The notes beneath the pieces are model-generated. The model was given only the letters and a program-made list of their open reading frames with translations, did no database searches and had not been told where the DNA came from. A stretch of DNA of 23,947 nucleotides from an uncultured Oscillospiraceae bacterium (GTDB lineage: Bacteria > Bacillota_A > Clostridia > Oscillospirales > Oscillospiraceae). The DNA lies in the NCBI GenBank assembly GCA_910584605.1, contig CAJUAW010000028.1, positions 1-23,947 of the forward strand, written 5' to 3'. Positions within the stretch are counted from its first letter, which is position 1. Every line of letters starts with the position of its first letter. The position numbers were made by a program, and so were the translations under genes. This document shows, piece by piece, positions 13,612 to 21,152 of this stretch.

Positions 13612-14996
13612 TGGAGAAACGAGAGACATTTTCCTCCCGCCTGGGCTTTGTGCTCATCTCGGCGGGCTGCGCCATCGGCTTGGGCAACGTGTGGCGCTTC
13701 CCCTACATCACGGGGAAATACGGCGGCGCGGCCTTTGTGCTGCTGTATCTGCTGTTTCTGGTCATTTTGGGCCTGCCCGTCATGGTGATGGAGCTGGCCG
13801 TGGGCCGGGGCAGCCAGCGGAGCATTGCCCTGTCCTTCCAGCGCCTGGAGCCTGAGGGGAGCAAATGGCACTGGTACAGCTACGTGGGCTTCGCAGGCAA
13901 CTACCTGCTGATGATGTTCTACACCGTCATCGCCGGGTGGCTGCTGTACTACTTTGTGGAAATGCTCCGGGGCAGCTTCTCCGGACTGGACGCGGAGGGG
14001 GTGGCCGGAGTGTTCGGCAGCCTGCTCAGCCAGCCGGTGACCATGACGGTATATATGACCATCGTCATCGTCATCGGCATGCTGGTGTGCGCCCAGGGCC
14101 TGCGCAACGGCGTGGAGCGGGTGAATAAGGTGATGATGCTCTGCCTGCTGGCCCTGATGGTGGTGCTGGCGGTGAACTCCGTCCTGCTGGAAGGGGCGGG
14201 GGAGGGCCTGCGGTTCTACCTCCAGCCCAACTTCCGCAATCTGGTTTACGACGGGGAGGGCCGGTTCATCCTGGGCGAGACGGTCTTCGCCGCTATGGGA
14301 CAGGCGTTTTTCACCCTGTCTCTGGGCATCGGAGCCATCGCCATCTTTGGCAGCTATATCGGCAAGGAGCACCGTCTGGCCGGGGAGGCCCTGCGCATCG
14401 GCGTGCTGGACACCTGCGTGGCCTTTGTGGCCGGGCTGATCATCTTCCCCGCCTGCTCCGCCTTCGGCGTGTCCACCGGGGAGGGGCCGGCGCTGGTCTT
14501 TGTCACCCTGCCCAACATTTTTAACGCGATGCCCATGGGCCGGCTGTGGGGAGGGGCCTTCTTCCTGTTCCTGTCCTTTGCCGCCCTGTCCACGGTGATC
14601 GCTGTGTTTGAGAACATCATCTCCTTTACCATGGACCGGTGGGGGCTGGACCGGAAAAAGGCGGTGCTGATCAATTTGGTGGGCATCTTTCTGCTGTCCA
14701 TGCCCTGTGTGCTGGGGTCCAACCTGTGGTCCGGGTTCACTGTGCTGGGGATGGACGTGTCCGGCATCGAGGACTTTTTGGTGTCTCAGAACATCCTGCC
14801 TCTGGGGTCGCTGGTCTATCTGCTGTTCTGCACCAGCAAAAAGGGCTGGGGCTGGGACCGCTTCCTGGCGGAGGCCAACACCGGCGACGGCCTGGCCTTC
14901 CCCAAGGCGGTGCGGTTCTATGTCAGCTATATCCTGCCCCTGATCGTGCTGTTCATCTTTGTGATGGGCTACTGGAACCAGTTTGGGCCATCATAA
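13605..14996 (+). CDS. NSS-family sodium-dependent symporter
   Basis: A 463-residue polytopic membrane protein of the neurotransmitter:sodium symporter (LeuT/Tyt1/MhsT) family, importing an amino acid or related amine with Na+. The unwound TM1 signature is clear: SAGCAIGLGNVWRFPYITGKYGGAAF, followed by LGLPVMVMELAVGRGSQRS. About 11 to 12 hydrophobic helices are visible. The substrate cannot be assigned. The start is ambiguous: TTG 13605 is 7 nt from AAAGGAG (13591-13597), while ATG 13611 in the same frame is 13 nt away. No convincing own promoter was seen between it and the toxin gene, so it may be read from the toxin promoter or from an unrecognised one. The start codon overlaps the antisense promoter. 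Confidence 0.93.
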   Translation: MSMEKRETFSSRLGFVLISAGCAIGLGNVWRFPYITGKYGGAAFVLLYLLFLVILGLPVMVMELAVGRGSQRSIALSFQRLEPEGSKWHWYSYVGFAGNYLLMMFYTVIAGWLLYYFVEMLRGSFSGLDAEGVAGVFGSLLSQPVTMTVYMTIVIVIGMLVCAQGLRNGVERVNKVMMLCLLALMVVLAVNSVLLEGAGEGLRFYLQPNFRNLVYDGEGRFILGETVFAAMGQAFFTLSLGIGAIAIFGSYIGKEHRLAGEALRIGVLDTCVAFVAGLIIFPACSAFGVSTGEGPALVFVTLPNIFNAMPMGRLWGGAFFLFLSFAALSTVIAVFENIISFTMDRWGLDRKKAVLINLVGIFLLSMPCVLGSNLWSGFTVLGMDVSGIEDFLVSQNILPLGSLVYLLFCTSKKGWGWDRFLAEANTGDGLAFPKAVRFYVSYILPLIVLFIFVMGYWNQFGPS

Positions 14997-15041
14997 CAGA
15001 TCGAGGGCAAAAAAGCTTGTATCATATCGTCAAACACACAG

Positions 15042-15075
15042 GCGGCCCCCGCACCATAGCTGGTGCGGGGGCCGC
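15042..15075. terminator. Strong hairpin between the convergent symporter and CobW genes
   Basis: GCGGCCCCCGCACCA and TGGTGCGGGGGCCGC form a perfect 15-bp stem with a TAGC loop. No good T-run follows on either strand, yet its place between convergent genes (stops at 14996 and 15083) makes it the likely shared terminator. Confidence 0.65.
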
Positions 15076-15082
15076 TGGCGGT

Positions 15083-16030
15083 TTATCGGAAATATACCAA
15101 AGGGTCCTCTGGCGCGGGGGCCTTTTCCACCGACTGGGCGTAGAGTACCACGCCCTCGTCCTCGTAGACGTCGGCGTGCTCCCAGCGGATCTCGGCGGTG
15201 ACGGTGATCCACTCCCCCTTGCGCAGGGAGCGGGCCTTGGCGTACTTGCAGAGGAAGCCGAAGAAGCGGATGTCCTCCACGCAGCAGGTCATGGCGTTGC
15301 GGCCGGGGACGAAGGCGTCCTTGGGCAGCTTCATGCCCGTCATGGCCTGGGCCTTGTAGGTGATGGTTTTTCCCACATACCGCTCCGGGTGTTCCTGGAT
15401 GTCCAGGTACCAGATGCCGTAGTCGGGGTCCTCCAGGGTGATGTGGGACTCCTCCAGGGAGTAGGGGAGGATGTCCTCCACCGCCAGCTCATCCCCCTGC
15501 TCGGTCTCGAAGACGATCTCGCACATCCGGTTTACCGCCCGGACGGAGCGTTTCCAGCCGGACAGGGGCATATCCTCGGTGCAGCGGTTGAACAGGACCA
15601 TGTCCGCCTCGGTGACCATGTCGATGAACATGGACTGCATGTTGTTGAGATAGGTCTCGAAGGTGGAGCCGTCCACCACGTGGATGGCCTGGTACAGCCC
15701 CCAGGTCTTGGGCAGGCGGCAGGTTCGGAGTACGTTCACCGGCCACATGCCGTTGAACTCCAGCAGAACCCGCTCGGGCTGGTAGCGGCGGTCGATTTCT
15801 TTGAGGAACTCGGTGTTCAGCTGCTCCGGCTCCTCGATGGGGATCAGGCGGCAGTTGCGCTGGGAGAGAAACTGCTGGTCATACTCCTCCTCGCCGTCCT
15901 CGCACCGCAGCAGGACGGTGCGCTGGCCGTCGTTGAAGTAGTCCATGTTCAGGGTGTCGCAGAGGAGGGTGGTCTTTCCGGCGTCCAGAAAGCCGGTGAT
16001 GAGATACAGCGGGATGCGTGAGTCGGGCAT
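15083..16030 (-). CDS. CobW-family GTPase fused to a YcgQ/DUF1980-like domain
   Basis: About 315 residues. The N-terminal half is a COG0523/CobW P-loop GTPase with GFLDAGKTT as Walker A. The CxCC metal motif of canonical members is absent; the matching region reads RCEDGEEEYD. The C-terminal part (HPERYVGKTITYKAQ...VPGRNAMTCCVEDIRFFGFLCKY...EWITVTAEI) resembles the C-terminal domain of the YcgQ/TIGR03943 family, including its TCC motif. That family is encoded beside permeases and CobW genes in many Firmicutes. ATG 16030 is chosen over GTG 16039 because the GTG lies in the GAGGTG ribosome site. It starts 10 nt after the His-rich CobW gene. A metal-delivery role is inferred. Confidence 0.8.
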   Translation of the reverse strand: MPDSRIPLYLITGFLDAGKTTLLCDTLNMDYFNDGQRTVLLRCEDGEEEYDQQFLSQRNCRLIPIEEPEQLNTEFLKEIDRRYQPERVLLEFNGMWPVNVLRTCRLPKTWGLYQAIHVVDGSTFETYLNNMQSMFIDMVTEADMVLFNRCTEDMPLSGWKRSVRAVNRMCEIVFETEQGDELAVEDILPYSLEESHITLEDPDYGIWYLDIQEHPERYVGKTITYKAQAMTGMKLPKDAFVPGRNAMTCCVEDIRFFGFLCKYAKARSLRKGEWITVTAEIRWEHADVYEDEGVVLYAQSVEKAPAPEDPLVYFR

Positions 16031-16040
16031 GGCGCTCACC

Positions 16041-17156
16041 TCACGCCAGGAGGAACAGCGTTTCCAGCTGGTCCTCCTTCAGCTCAGAGCCGATGACGCA
16101 CAGGCGGCCGGTGTAGTCGGCGGCGCCGGTACGGATTTCAAACTCCTCGGGGGTCAGGTCAAAGTGGAGCCAGCTCTCCCCGTCGTCGCAGGGGACCATC
16201 CCCTTGGCCCGGAGGACATAGCCGTAGTCTTCGGTCATGGCCAGGGCGGACAGCGCCTCCTGCAGCTCCTCCCGGCTGTACTTCCGGGGGGTCTCGCGGC
16301 CCCAGGAGGTGAACACCTCGTCAGCATCGTGGTGGTGATCGTGGCCGCAGCAGGCGTCGCAGCAGCAGTCCGCATCGTGCTCATGATGGTGCTCGTGGTC
16401 ATGCTCATGCTCATGGTGCTCGTGGTCGTGCTCATGATGGTCGTGGTCGTGGTGATGCTCATGGCCGTGGTCGTGGTCGTGGTCGTGATGGGGATGATGA
16501 TGCTCGTGTTCATGGTGGTGCTGCTCAATTTCCTCCATCAGCTCATAGGCCAGGTCCCGGCCGCCCTCCATGGCGGTGAGGATCTGCGCGCCGGTGAGCT
16601 GGTCCCAGGGGGTGGTGAGGATGGCGGCCTTGGGGTTCTTCCCCCGCAGCAGGGCCACGGCGGTATTCAGCTTGTCCTCGCTGATCTTCTGGGTGCGGGA
16701 CAGGATAATGGCGCAGGCGTGTTCCACCTGGTCGTTAAAGAACTCGCCGAAGTTTTTCATATACACCTTGGCCTTGCCCGCGTCCACCACGGTGACGAAG
16801 CTGTTCAGGTGCAGATCGGGGGTTTCCGCCTGCACCCGCTCCACGGCGGCGACAACGTCGGACAGCTTGCCCACGCCGGAGGGCTCGATGACGATGCGGG
16901 CGGGGGCGTAGTCGGCCAGCACCTGCTTGAGGGCGGCGCCGAAGTCGCCCACCAGGGAGCAGCAGATGCAGCCGGAGTTCATCTCGGTGATCTCCACCCC
17001 GGCGTCCTTGAGGAAGCCGCCGTCGATGCCGATCTCGCCGAATTCGTTTTCGATCAGGACGATTTTCTCCCCCTGAAAGCTCTCCTCCAGCAGCTTCTTG
17101 ATGAGGGTGGTTTTGCCTGCGCCTAAAAAGCCGGAAATAATGTCGATCTTGGTCAT
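16041..17156 (-). CDS. CobW/COG0523 zinc-type metallochaperone GTPase with His-rich loop
   Basis: A 371-residue GTPase. Walker A is GFLGAGKTT near residues 9-17. The conserved metal site is NSGCICC with C63, C65 and C66, and Walker B region is IVIEPSGVG. Between the GTPase and C-terminal CobW_C domain is a tract of roughly 60 residues made almost entirely of His, Asp and Glu, ending in CCCDACCGHDHHH: a high-capacity metal-binding loop. Such loops are typical of zinc-related COG0523 proteins (ZNG1/YeiR type), though nickel or cobalt is possible. GGAAGG precedes the ATG. It lies 16 nt after the protease gene and 10 nt before the second CobW gene. No Zur-type operator was recognised upstream. 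Confidence 0.93.
   Translation of the reverse strand: MTKIDIISGFLGAGKTTLIKKLLEESFQGEKIVLIENEFGEIGIDGGFLKDAGVEITEMNSGCICCSLVGDFGAALKQVLADYAPARIVIEPSGVGKLSDVVAAVERVQAETPDLHLNSFVTVVDAGKAKVYMKNFGEFFNDQVEHACAIILSRTQKISEDKLNTAVALLRGKNPKAAILTTPWDQLTGAQILTAMEGGRDLAYELMEEIEQHHHEHEHHHPHHDHDHDHGHEHHHDHDHHEHDHEHHEHEHDHEHHHEHDADCCCDACCGHDHHHDADEVFTSWGRETPRKYSREELQEALSALAMTEDYGYVLRAKGMVPCDDGESWLHFDLTPEEFEIRTGAADYTGRLCVIGSELKEDQLETLFLLA
16320..16525. repeat. Degenerate low-complexity repeat coding the His/Asp/Glu loop
   Basis: A run of imperfect GTGGTC/ATGCTC units (plus strand) encoding alternating His with Asp or Glu in the CobW gene. Such tracts expand and contract by slippage in triplet multiples, so loop length likely varies among strains. 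It is coding, not a CRISPR. Confidence 0.75.
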
Positions 17157-17172
17157 GTGTGTCCTTCCTTTC

Positions 17173-19023
17173 TTAATCCCAGATCAGGTGGATGCTCTCC
17201 ATCAGGCGGCACAGCATCGCCGCGCCCTGCTCCCGGGTGAGGTTGGCGGTGGGGGTGAGGCCGTCGGGGAGGGCCTCCAGAATGGTCAGGTTGCGGGCGG
17301 GGACCCGGGCCCACTCCGCCCAGTGGTAGAAGTCGGGCAGCTCCTCCAGCATCAGATCGGTGCGGTCCAGGTTAAAGCCGTCCATGCTGGTCCAGGCCGC
17401 CACGCTGGACAGAACGGTCACCGCCTCCTGCACGGTGATGGTGTCCTCGGGGCCGAAGGTGCCGTCCCCCCGGCCGGAGAGGAAGCCCAGATCGGTCATG
17501 GCGTTGATGTCGTCGGCGTAGGGATGCCCGGCGGGGACGTCGGAGAACTTGGCGCTCTTTCCTGCGGGCAGGTCCAGGGCGGAGGCGGTCATGGCGGCGA
17601 ACTGGCCCCGGGTGATGTCGCTGGCGGGCTGGAAGGAACCGGCGCTGCTGTCCAGAATGAGGTAGGCGGCCAGGGTGTTGATCTCCCGGGCGTAGCTGCT
17701 GCCGGCCACATCAGAGAAGGTTCGGGCGGTGAAGGAGAGCCCCTGCTTCCGGGCCAGCTGAGCGGGGGTGATCTCCGTCCAGGTCAGGGTGCCGCTGCCC
17801 TCGTACAGCATGGCGGAGGGGGGCAGCGCCTCCAGCAGCTCGGTGAAGGCGGCCTTGTTGTCCTGCTTCACCGCCTCTGCGGCGTTGATATAGAAGGTCT
17901 GGTCCGCAATCTCCAGCTTCAGGCAGCCGGCGGCCCGGGCGGGCTTGGCGCTGGTGAGGAGCATGGCCGCCGTCTCCGTGTTCTCCGGGGAGATGAGCAG
18001 GGTGGGCAGCACGCCCAGGATGTGGTTGGTGGCTCCGTCGGGGGCGAAGAAGCGGTAGGCGGTGATCTTCATGGCCTCGCCCGGCTCCATGGCGTAGCTG
18101 TTGGTGTCGTCGATGACGATCTGGGCGGTGCCTTTGCCCAGGGTGCGCTGGCCCAGCGCGATGCCAGCGCGGTAGGTGCGGATGTCGCCGGCGAACAGTT
18201 CCGAGCCGCTGGCGGAGTGCTCACTGGTGAGCACGATCACCGGCTTTTCGGTGGCGGCGGCGATGCCGGGACGGTAATAGTAGTCCCCGCTGCCGTCCCG
18301 GAAGTAGAGCATGATCCGCCCGCCGGTGAACAGTCCGGCGGACAGGGAGGTGGCTCCGCTGTCGCCGCCGGGATTGGACCGCAGGTCCACCACCCACACG
18401 GAGGTGCCGTCCTCCAGCTCCCGGATGGCGTTCAGGAAGGACTGGGCGGTGGTGGAGCCGAAGCTGATGCACTCGATGACGCCGGCGTCTCCCACCTGCT
18501 CATAGGTGACGATGGGGATGTCCACCGCCCGGCGGACCATGGAGAAGTCCAGCTCCTGCCCGCCGCGGCGGACGGTGATGGTGAGGGGGGTGCCCTCCTC
18601 GCCCACAATGGGAATCCGGGGGTCCACCTCGGGGGACATGGGCACGCCGTCGGCGGCGATGAGGATGTCGCCGGGCTGGACGCCCGCCTCCAGAGCGGGG
18701 GAGTCGGGCAGGATGGACATGATGCGGTAGCCGTTGTCATAGGCGGTCTCCACGGTGGCTCCGATGCCCACCACCGTCCAGCCGTTGACCGACTGGTTGA
18801 AGGCGGTGTACTGCTCCGGAGTCATATAAAAGGTATAGGGATCGCCCAGCGCCTCCAGGATGGCGTCCAGGGAGTCCAGCTCCAGGATCTCCGGAGGCAC
18901 TCCGTCCACATAGTTGTCGGCCAGCAGCTGTTTGGCGTCCTCCAGGGTCAGGGCGGAGGCGGGCAGGATGGTCAGGGACAGGCCCAGGCTCAGGGCCAGC
19001 AGAGAGGAAAGCAGTTTTTTCAT
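17173..19023 (-). CDS. Secreted S41 (C-terminal processing) protease with SLH repeats
   Basis: A 616-residue exported protein. A Sec signal peptide (MKKLLSSLLALSLGLSLTILPASA) is followed by a PDZ domain near 80-165 (MSILPDSPALEAGVQPGDILIAADG). The S41 catalytic core has VVDLRSNPGGDSGA, the nucleophile S272 in SASGSE and the general base K297 in LGKGTAQ, 25 residues apart as in CtpA/CtpB. After about residue 430 come SLH repeats starting with FSDV at 436 and 493, and a degenerate third ending TREQGAAMLCRL, which would bind cell-wall polymers. So it is an active-looking protease held in the cell wall. Its Shine-Dalgarno AAGGAG overlaps the purA stop, indicating coupling, and the metal chaperone gene follows 16 nt later. 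Its substrate is unknown. Confidence 0.93.
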   Translation of the reverse strand: MKKLLSSLLALSLGLSLTILPASALTLEDAKQLLADNYVDGVPPEILELDSLDAILEALGDPYTFYMTPEQYTAFNQSVNGWTVVGIGATVETAYDNGYRIMSILPDSPALEAGVQPGDILIAADGVPMSPEVDPRIPIVGEEGTPLTITVRRGGQELDFSMVRRAVDIPIVTYEQVGDAGVIECISFGSTTAQSFLNAIRELEDGTSVWVVDLRSNPGGDSGATSLSAGLFTGGRIMLYFRDGSGDYYYRPGIAAATEKPVIVLTSEHSASGSELFAGDIRTYRAGIALGQRTLGKGTAQIVIDDTNSYAMEPGEAMKITAYRFFAPDGATNHILGVLPTLLISPENTETAAMLLTSAKPARAAGCLKLEIADQTFYINAAEAVKQDNKAAFTELLEALPPSAMLYEGSGTLTWTEITPAQLARKQGLSFTARTFSDVAGSSYAREINTLAAYLILDSSAGSFQPASDITRGQFAAMTASALDLPAGKSAKFSDVPAGHPYADDINAMTDLGFLSGRGDGTFGPEDTITVQEAVTVLSSVAAWTSMDGFNLDRTDLMLEELPDFYHWAEWARVPARNLTILEALPDGLTPTANLTREQGAAMLCRLMESIHLIWD

Positions 19024-19033
19024 GGTATTCTCC

Positions 19034-20326
19034 TTAAATCTTGGGTGTACGGCAGGTCATCTCCTCCCGCTTGGGGCCGGTGGAGACCATGGTAATGGGC
19101 ACGCCGATGCGCTGCTCCAGGAAATCCACATAGGCTTGGGCGTTGGCGGGGAGGGCGCTGTAGTCGGTGCAGCCCCGGATGCCGCACTTCCAGCCGGGGA
19201 GGGTTTGGAAGACGGGCCTGGCCCGGAGCAGGGCGGGGGTGGTGGGGAAGGAATCGGTGACCGTGCCGTCGATGTCATAGCCCACGCAGACAGGGATCTC
19301 GTCCAGGTAGCCCAGCACGTCCAGGCAGGTGAGGGCCGCCTGGGTGGCCCCCTGCACCATGCAGCCGTACCGGGTGGCCACGGCGTCGAACCAGCCCACC
19401 CGGCGGGGCCGGCCGGTGGTGGCGCCGAACTCGCCCCGGTCGCCTCCCCGGCGGCGGAGCTCATCCCCCGCCTCGCCGGCGACCTCGCTGACGAAGGGTT
19501 CGGTCTGGGAGCCCACGCAGGAGGAGTAAGCCTTGGTGACGCAGATCACATCCTCAATGGCGGTGGGGGGCACCGAGGCCCCCACGCAGCCGTATCCGGC
19601 CAGGGTGTGGGAGGAGGTGGTCATGGGGAAGATGCCCAGGTCGGGGTCCTTCATGGAGCCCAGCTGACCCTCCAGCAGGATGGTTTTGCCCTCCTTCAGG
19701 GCCTGGTGGACAAAGGCCACCGTGTCCCCCACGTAGGGGCGGATCTGCTCCCGCTGGACGAGGAGCTGGGCCAGCAGCTGCTCCGCGTCCACAGGGGGCT
19801 GGTGGTACAGGTGCTGGAAGAGTACGTTTTTCAGCTCCACCGCCGCCGTCAGCCGGTCCCGCAGCCGGGGTTCGTCAAACAGGTCGCAGACCTGGATGCC
19901 CGTTTTGGCGTACTTGTCCGAGTAGAAGGGGGCGATGCCGCTCTTAGTGGACCCAAAGGCCCTGCCGCCCAGGCGGGCCTCCTCATAGGTGTCCTGAAGG
20001 ATGTGGTAGGGCATGAGCAGCTGGGCCCGGTCGGAGACGATCACGTTGGGGGCGGGCACTCCCTGGGCCTGAATCTCCTCCAGCTCGCCGGCCAGCTTGG
20101 CGATGTCCAGGGCCACGCCGTTGCCGATGACATTGGTGACGTGGGGGTAAAACACCCCCGAGGGGAGGGTGTGCAGGGCGAAGCGGCCGTAGCCGTTGAT
20201 GATGGTGTGGCCCGCGTTGGCCCCGCCCTGAAAGCGGATGACCACGTCGGACTGTTCGGCCAGCAGGTCGGTGACCTTGCCCTTGCCCTCGTCGCCCCAG
20301 TTGGCGCCTACGATTGCTTTTACCAT
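19034..20326 (-). CDS. purA: Adenylosuccinate synthetase, divergent clostridial type
   Basis: A 430-residue enzyme joining IMP and aspartate with GTP in AMP synthesis. The N-terminus MVKAIVGANWGDEGKGKVTD holds the catalytic Asp, then RFQGGANAGHTI with the catalytic His. GSTKSGIAPFYSDK and EFGATTGRPRRVGWFD (IMP/aspartate loop) are intact. The usual LEGAQG reads LEGQLG, and the usual KAYTTRVG...PTE reads KAYSSCVGSQTEPFVSE. From memory these changes are shared by a PurA subtype common in Oscillospirales, so it is probably functional. ATG 20326 was chosen because GGAGG lies just upstream; the frame stays open further but lacks PurA sequence there. It leads an operon with the protease and both CobW genes. 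It is not PurZ, since the catalytic Asp is kept. Confidence 0.93.
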   Translation of the reverse strand: MVKAIVGANWGDEGKGKVTDLLAEQSDVVIRFQGGANAGHTIINGYGRFALHTLPSGVFYPHVTNVIGNGVALDIAKLAGELEEIQAQGVPAPNVIVSDRAQLLMPYHILQDTYEEARLGGRAFGSTKSGIAPFYSDKYAKTGIQVCDLFDEPRLRDRLTAAVELKNVLFQHLYHQPPVDAEQLLAQLLVQREQIRPYVGDTVAFVHQALKEGKTILLEGQLGSMKDPDLGIFPMTTSSHTLAGYGCVGASVPPTAIEDVICVTKAYSSCVGSQTEPFVSEVAGEAGDELRRRGGDRGEFGATTGRPRRVGWFDAVATRYGCMVQGATQAALTCLDVLGYLDEIPVCVGYDIDGTVTDSFPTTPALLRARPVFQTLPGWKCGIRGCTDYSALPANAQAYVDFLEQRIGVPITMVSTGPKREEMTCRTPKI

Positions 20327-20382
20327 ATTGCTGCCTCCGGGGACCGGGATTCGCGGCCAGAACAGGGTCCGCCTTTTCCAGC

Positions 20383-20398
20383 CCCCCGTAACGGGGGT
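20383..20398. promoter_or_regulatory. G/C palindrome at the purA transcript start
   Basis: CCCCCG, TAA, CGGGGG: a perfect 6-bp inverted repeat touching the predicted transcription start. It may be an operator or a 5' mRNA stabilising hairpin. No known regulator is recognised. Confidence 0.35.
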
Positions 20399-20427
20399 AT
20401 TATACCTCTTTTTGTGCGGGCTTGCAA
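20399..20427 (-). promoter_or_regulatory. Promoter of the purA-protease-CobW operon
   Basis: Minus strand TTGCAA (20422-20427), a 17-bp spacer, TATAAT (20399-20404). The leader to ATG 20326 is about 66 nt, with GGAGG before the start. Confidence 0.75.
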
Positions 20428-20449
20428 GGGCAAAAGCGACAGAAATGCG

Positions 20450-20483
20450 GCGGTCCCCGCTCCGGCTGCAGAGCGGGGACCGC
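20450..20483 (-). terminator. Terminator of the rubrerythrin gene
   Basis: GCGGTCCCCGCTC and GAGCGGGGACCGC form a perfect 13-bp stem with an 8-nt loop, about 40 nt after the rubrerythrin stop. The minus strand continues into CGCATTTCTGTCGCTTTTG, a weak T-rich tail. Confidence 0.7.
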
Positions 20484-20524
20484 ACATATTCTGGAACCAT
20501 GGGCTGGGGTCCCGGGGGAAGGGA

Positions 20525-21061
20525 TCAATAATTTTCCGCCTTGATCTGGAAGTAAGCCTGGGGGTGCCGGCAGACGGGACAGACCTCCGGGGCCTGCCTG
20601 CCCACGCAGATGTGGCCGCAGTTGGCGCACTGCCAAATCATGTCGCCCTCTCGGGAGAAGACCAGCCCGCCCTCCAGGTTGGCCAGCAGCCTGCGGTAGC
20701 GCTCCTCGTGCTCCTTTTCGATTTTGCCCACCGCCTCAAAGAGGAAGGCGATGTCCAAAAACCCCTCCTCCCGGGCCTCCTGGGCCATTTTGGCGTACAT
20801 GTCGGTCCACTCGGCGTTCTCCCCCTGGGCGGCGGCCTCCAGATTTTCGGCGGTGGTGCCGATGCCACCCAGCAGCTTGAACCAGATTTTGGCGTGCTCC
20901 TTCTCGTTGGCGGCGGTCTCCTCAAAGAGCTGGGCGATCTGGACATAGCCCTCCTTCTTGGCCTTGGAGGCGAAGTAGGTGTACTTGTTTCGGGCCTGGC
21001 TCTCCCCGGCAAAGGCGGTCCACAGGTTTTGCTCGGTCTTGCTTCCCTTCAGTTCAGGCAT
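20525..21061 (-). CDS. rbr: Rubrerythrin (peroxide-reducing diiron protein)
   Basis: A 178-residue cytosolic peroxidase of anaerobes. The ferritin-like four-helix domain supplies diiron ligands such as E20, E53, H56, E95, E98, E115 and H118 (AGESQAR, ANEKEH, AQEAREEG, EKEHEE). The C-terminal rubredoxin-like domain has C145/C148 and C161/C164 (CANCGH...CPVC) binding one iron. Order and length are those of classical rubrerythrin. It is monocistronic with a consensus promoter, a terminator, and a Fur/PerR-like AT-rich palindrome in the leader, in line with the peroxide-responsive control known for clostridial rubrerythrins. Confidence 0.97.
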   Translation of the reverse strand: MPELKGSKTEQNLWTAFAGESQARNKYTYFASKAKKEGYVQIAQLFEETAANEKEHAKIWFKLLGGIGTTAENLEAAAQGENAEWTDMYAKMAQEAREEGFLDIAFLFEAVGKIEKEHEERYRRLLANLEGGLVFSREGDMIWQCANCGHICVGRQAPEVCPVCRHPQAYFQIKAENY

Positions 21062-21074
21062 GGGTATTCCTCCT

Positions 21075-21089
21075 TAATAATAATCATTC
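21075..21089 (-). promoter_or_regulatory. Fur/PerR-like box in the rubrerythrin leader
   Basis: Minus strand GAATGATTATTATTA matches a 7-1-7 Fur/PerR box (for example TTATAATNATTATAA) at 10 of 14 positions, with one half nearly perfect. It lies 10-25 nt downstream of the predicted start. In this GC-rich DNA the AT-rich palindrome stands out. Confidence 0.45.
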
Positions 21090-21105
21090 GCGTTTTTGCA
21101 AAGCC

Positions 21106-21134
21106 ATCATATCAGATTCCAGAGGGGTTGTCAA
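21106..21134 (-). promoter_or_regulatory. Promoter of the rubrerythrin gene
   Basis: Minus strand TTGACA (21129-21134), a 17-bp spacer, TATGAT (21106-21111), a strong sigma-A-type promoter. AAGGAGG precedes the ATG. Confidence 0.85.
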
Positions 21135-21152
21135 TGGAACCGGGGGATTTTT

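Noticed and set aside
15042..15075. Perfect 15-bp hairpin considered as part of an RNA gene
   Set aside because: It is a single stem with a 4-nt loop between convergent genes, with no cloverleaf or other conserved RNA element; a terminator is simpler.
16320..16525. Repetitive tract resembling a small CRISPR or tandem array
   Set aside because: The units are short, degenerate and in coding phase for a His/Asp/Glu loop; there are no spacers.
19034..20326. PurZ (diaminopurine genome synthesis) instead of PurA
   Set aside because: The catalytic Asp in GDEGKGK and the His in NAGH are retained, and the context is not phage.
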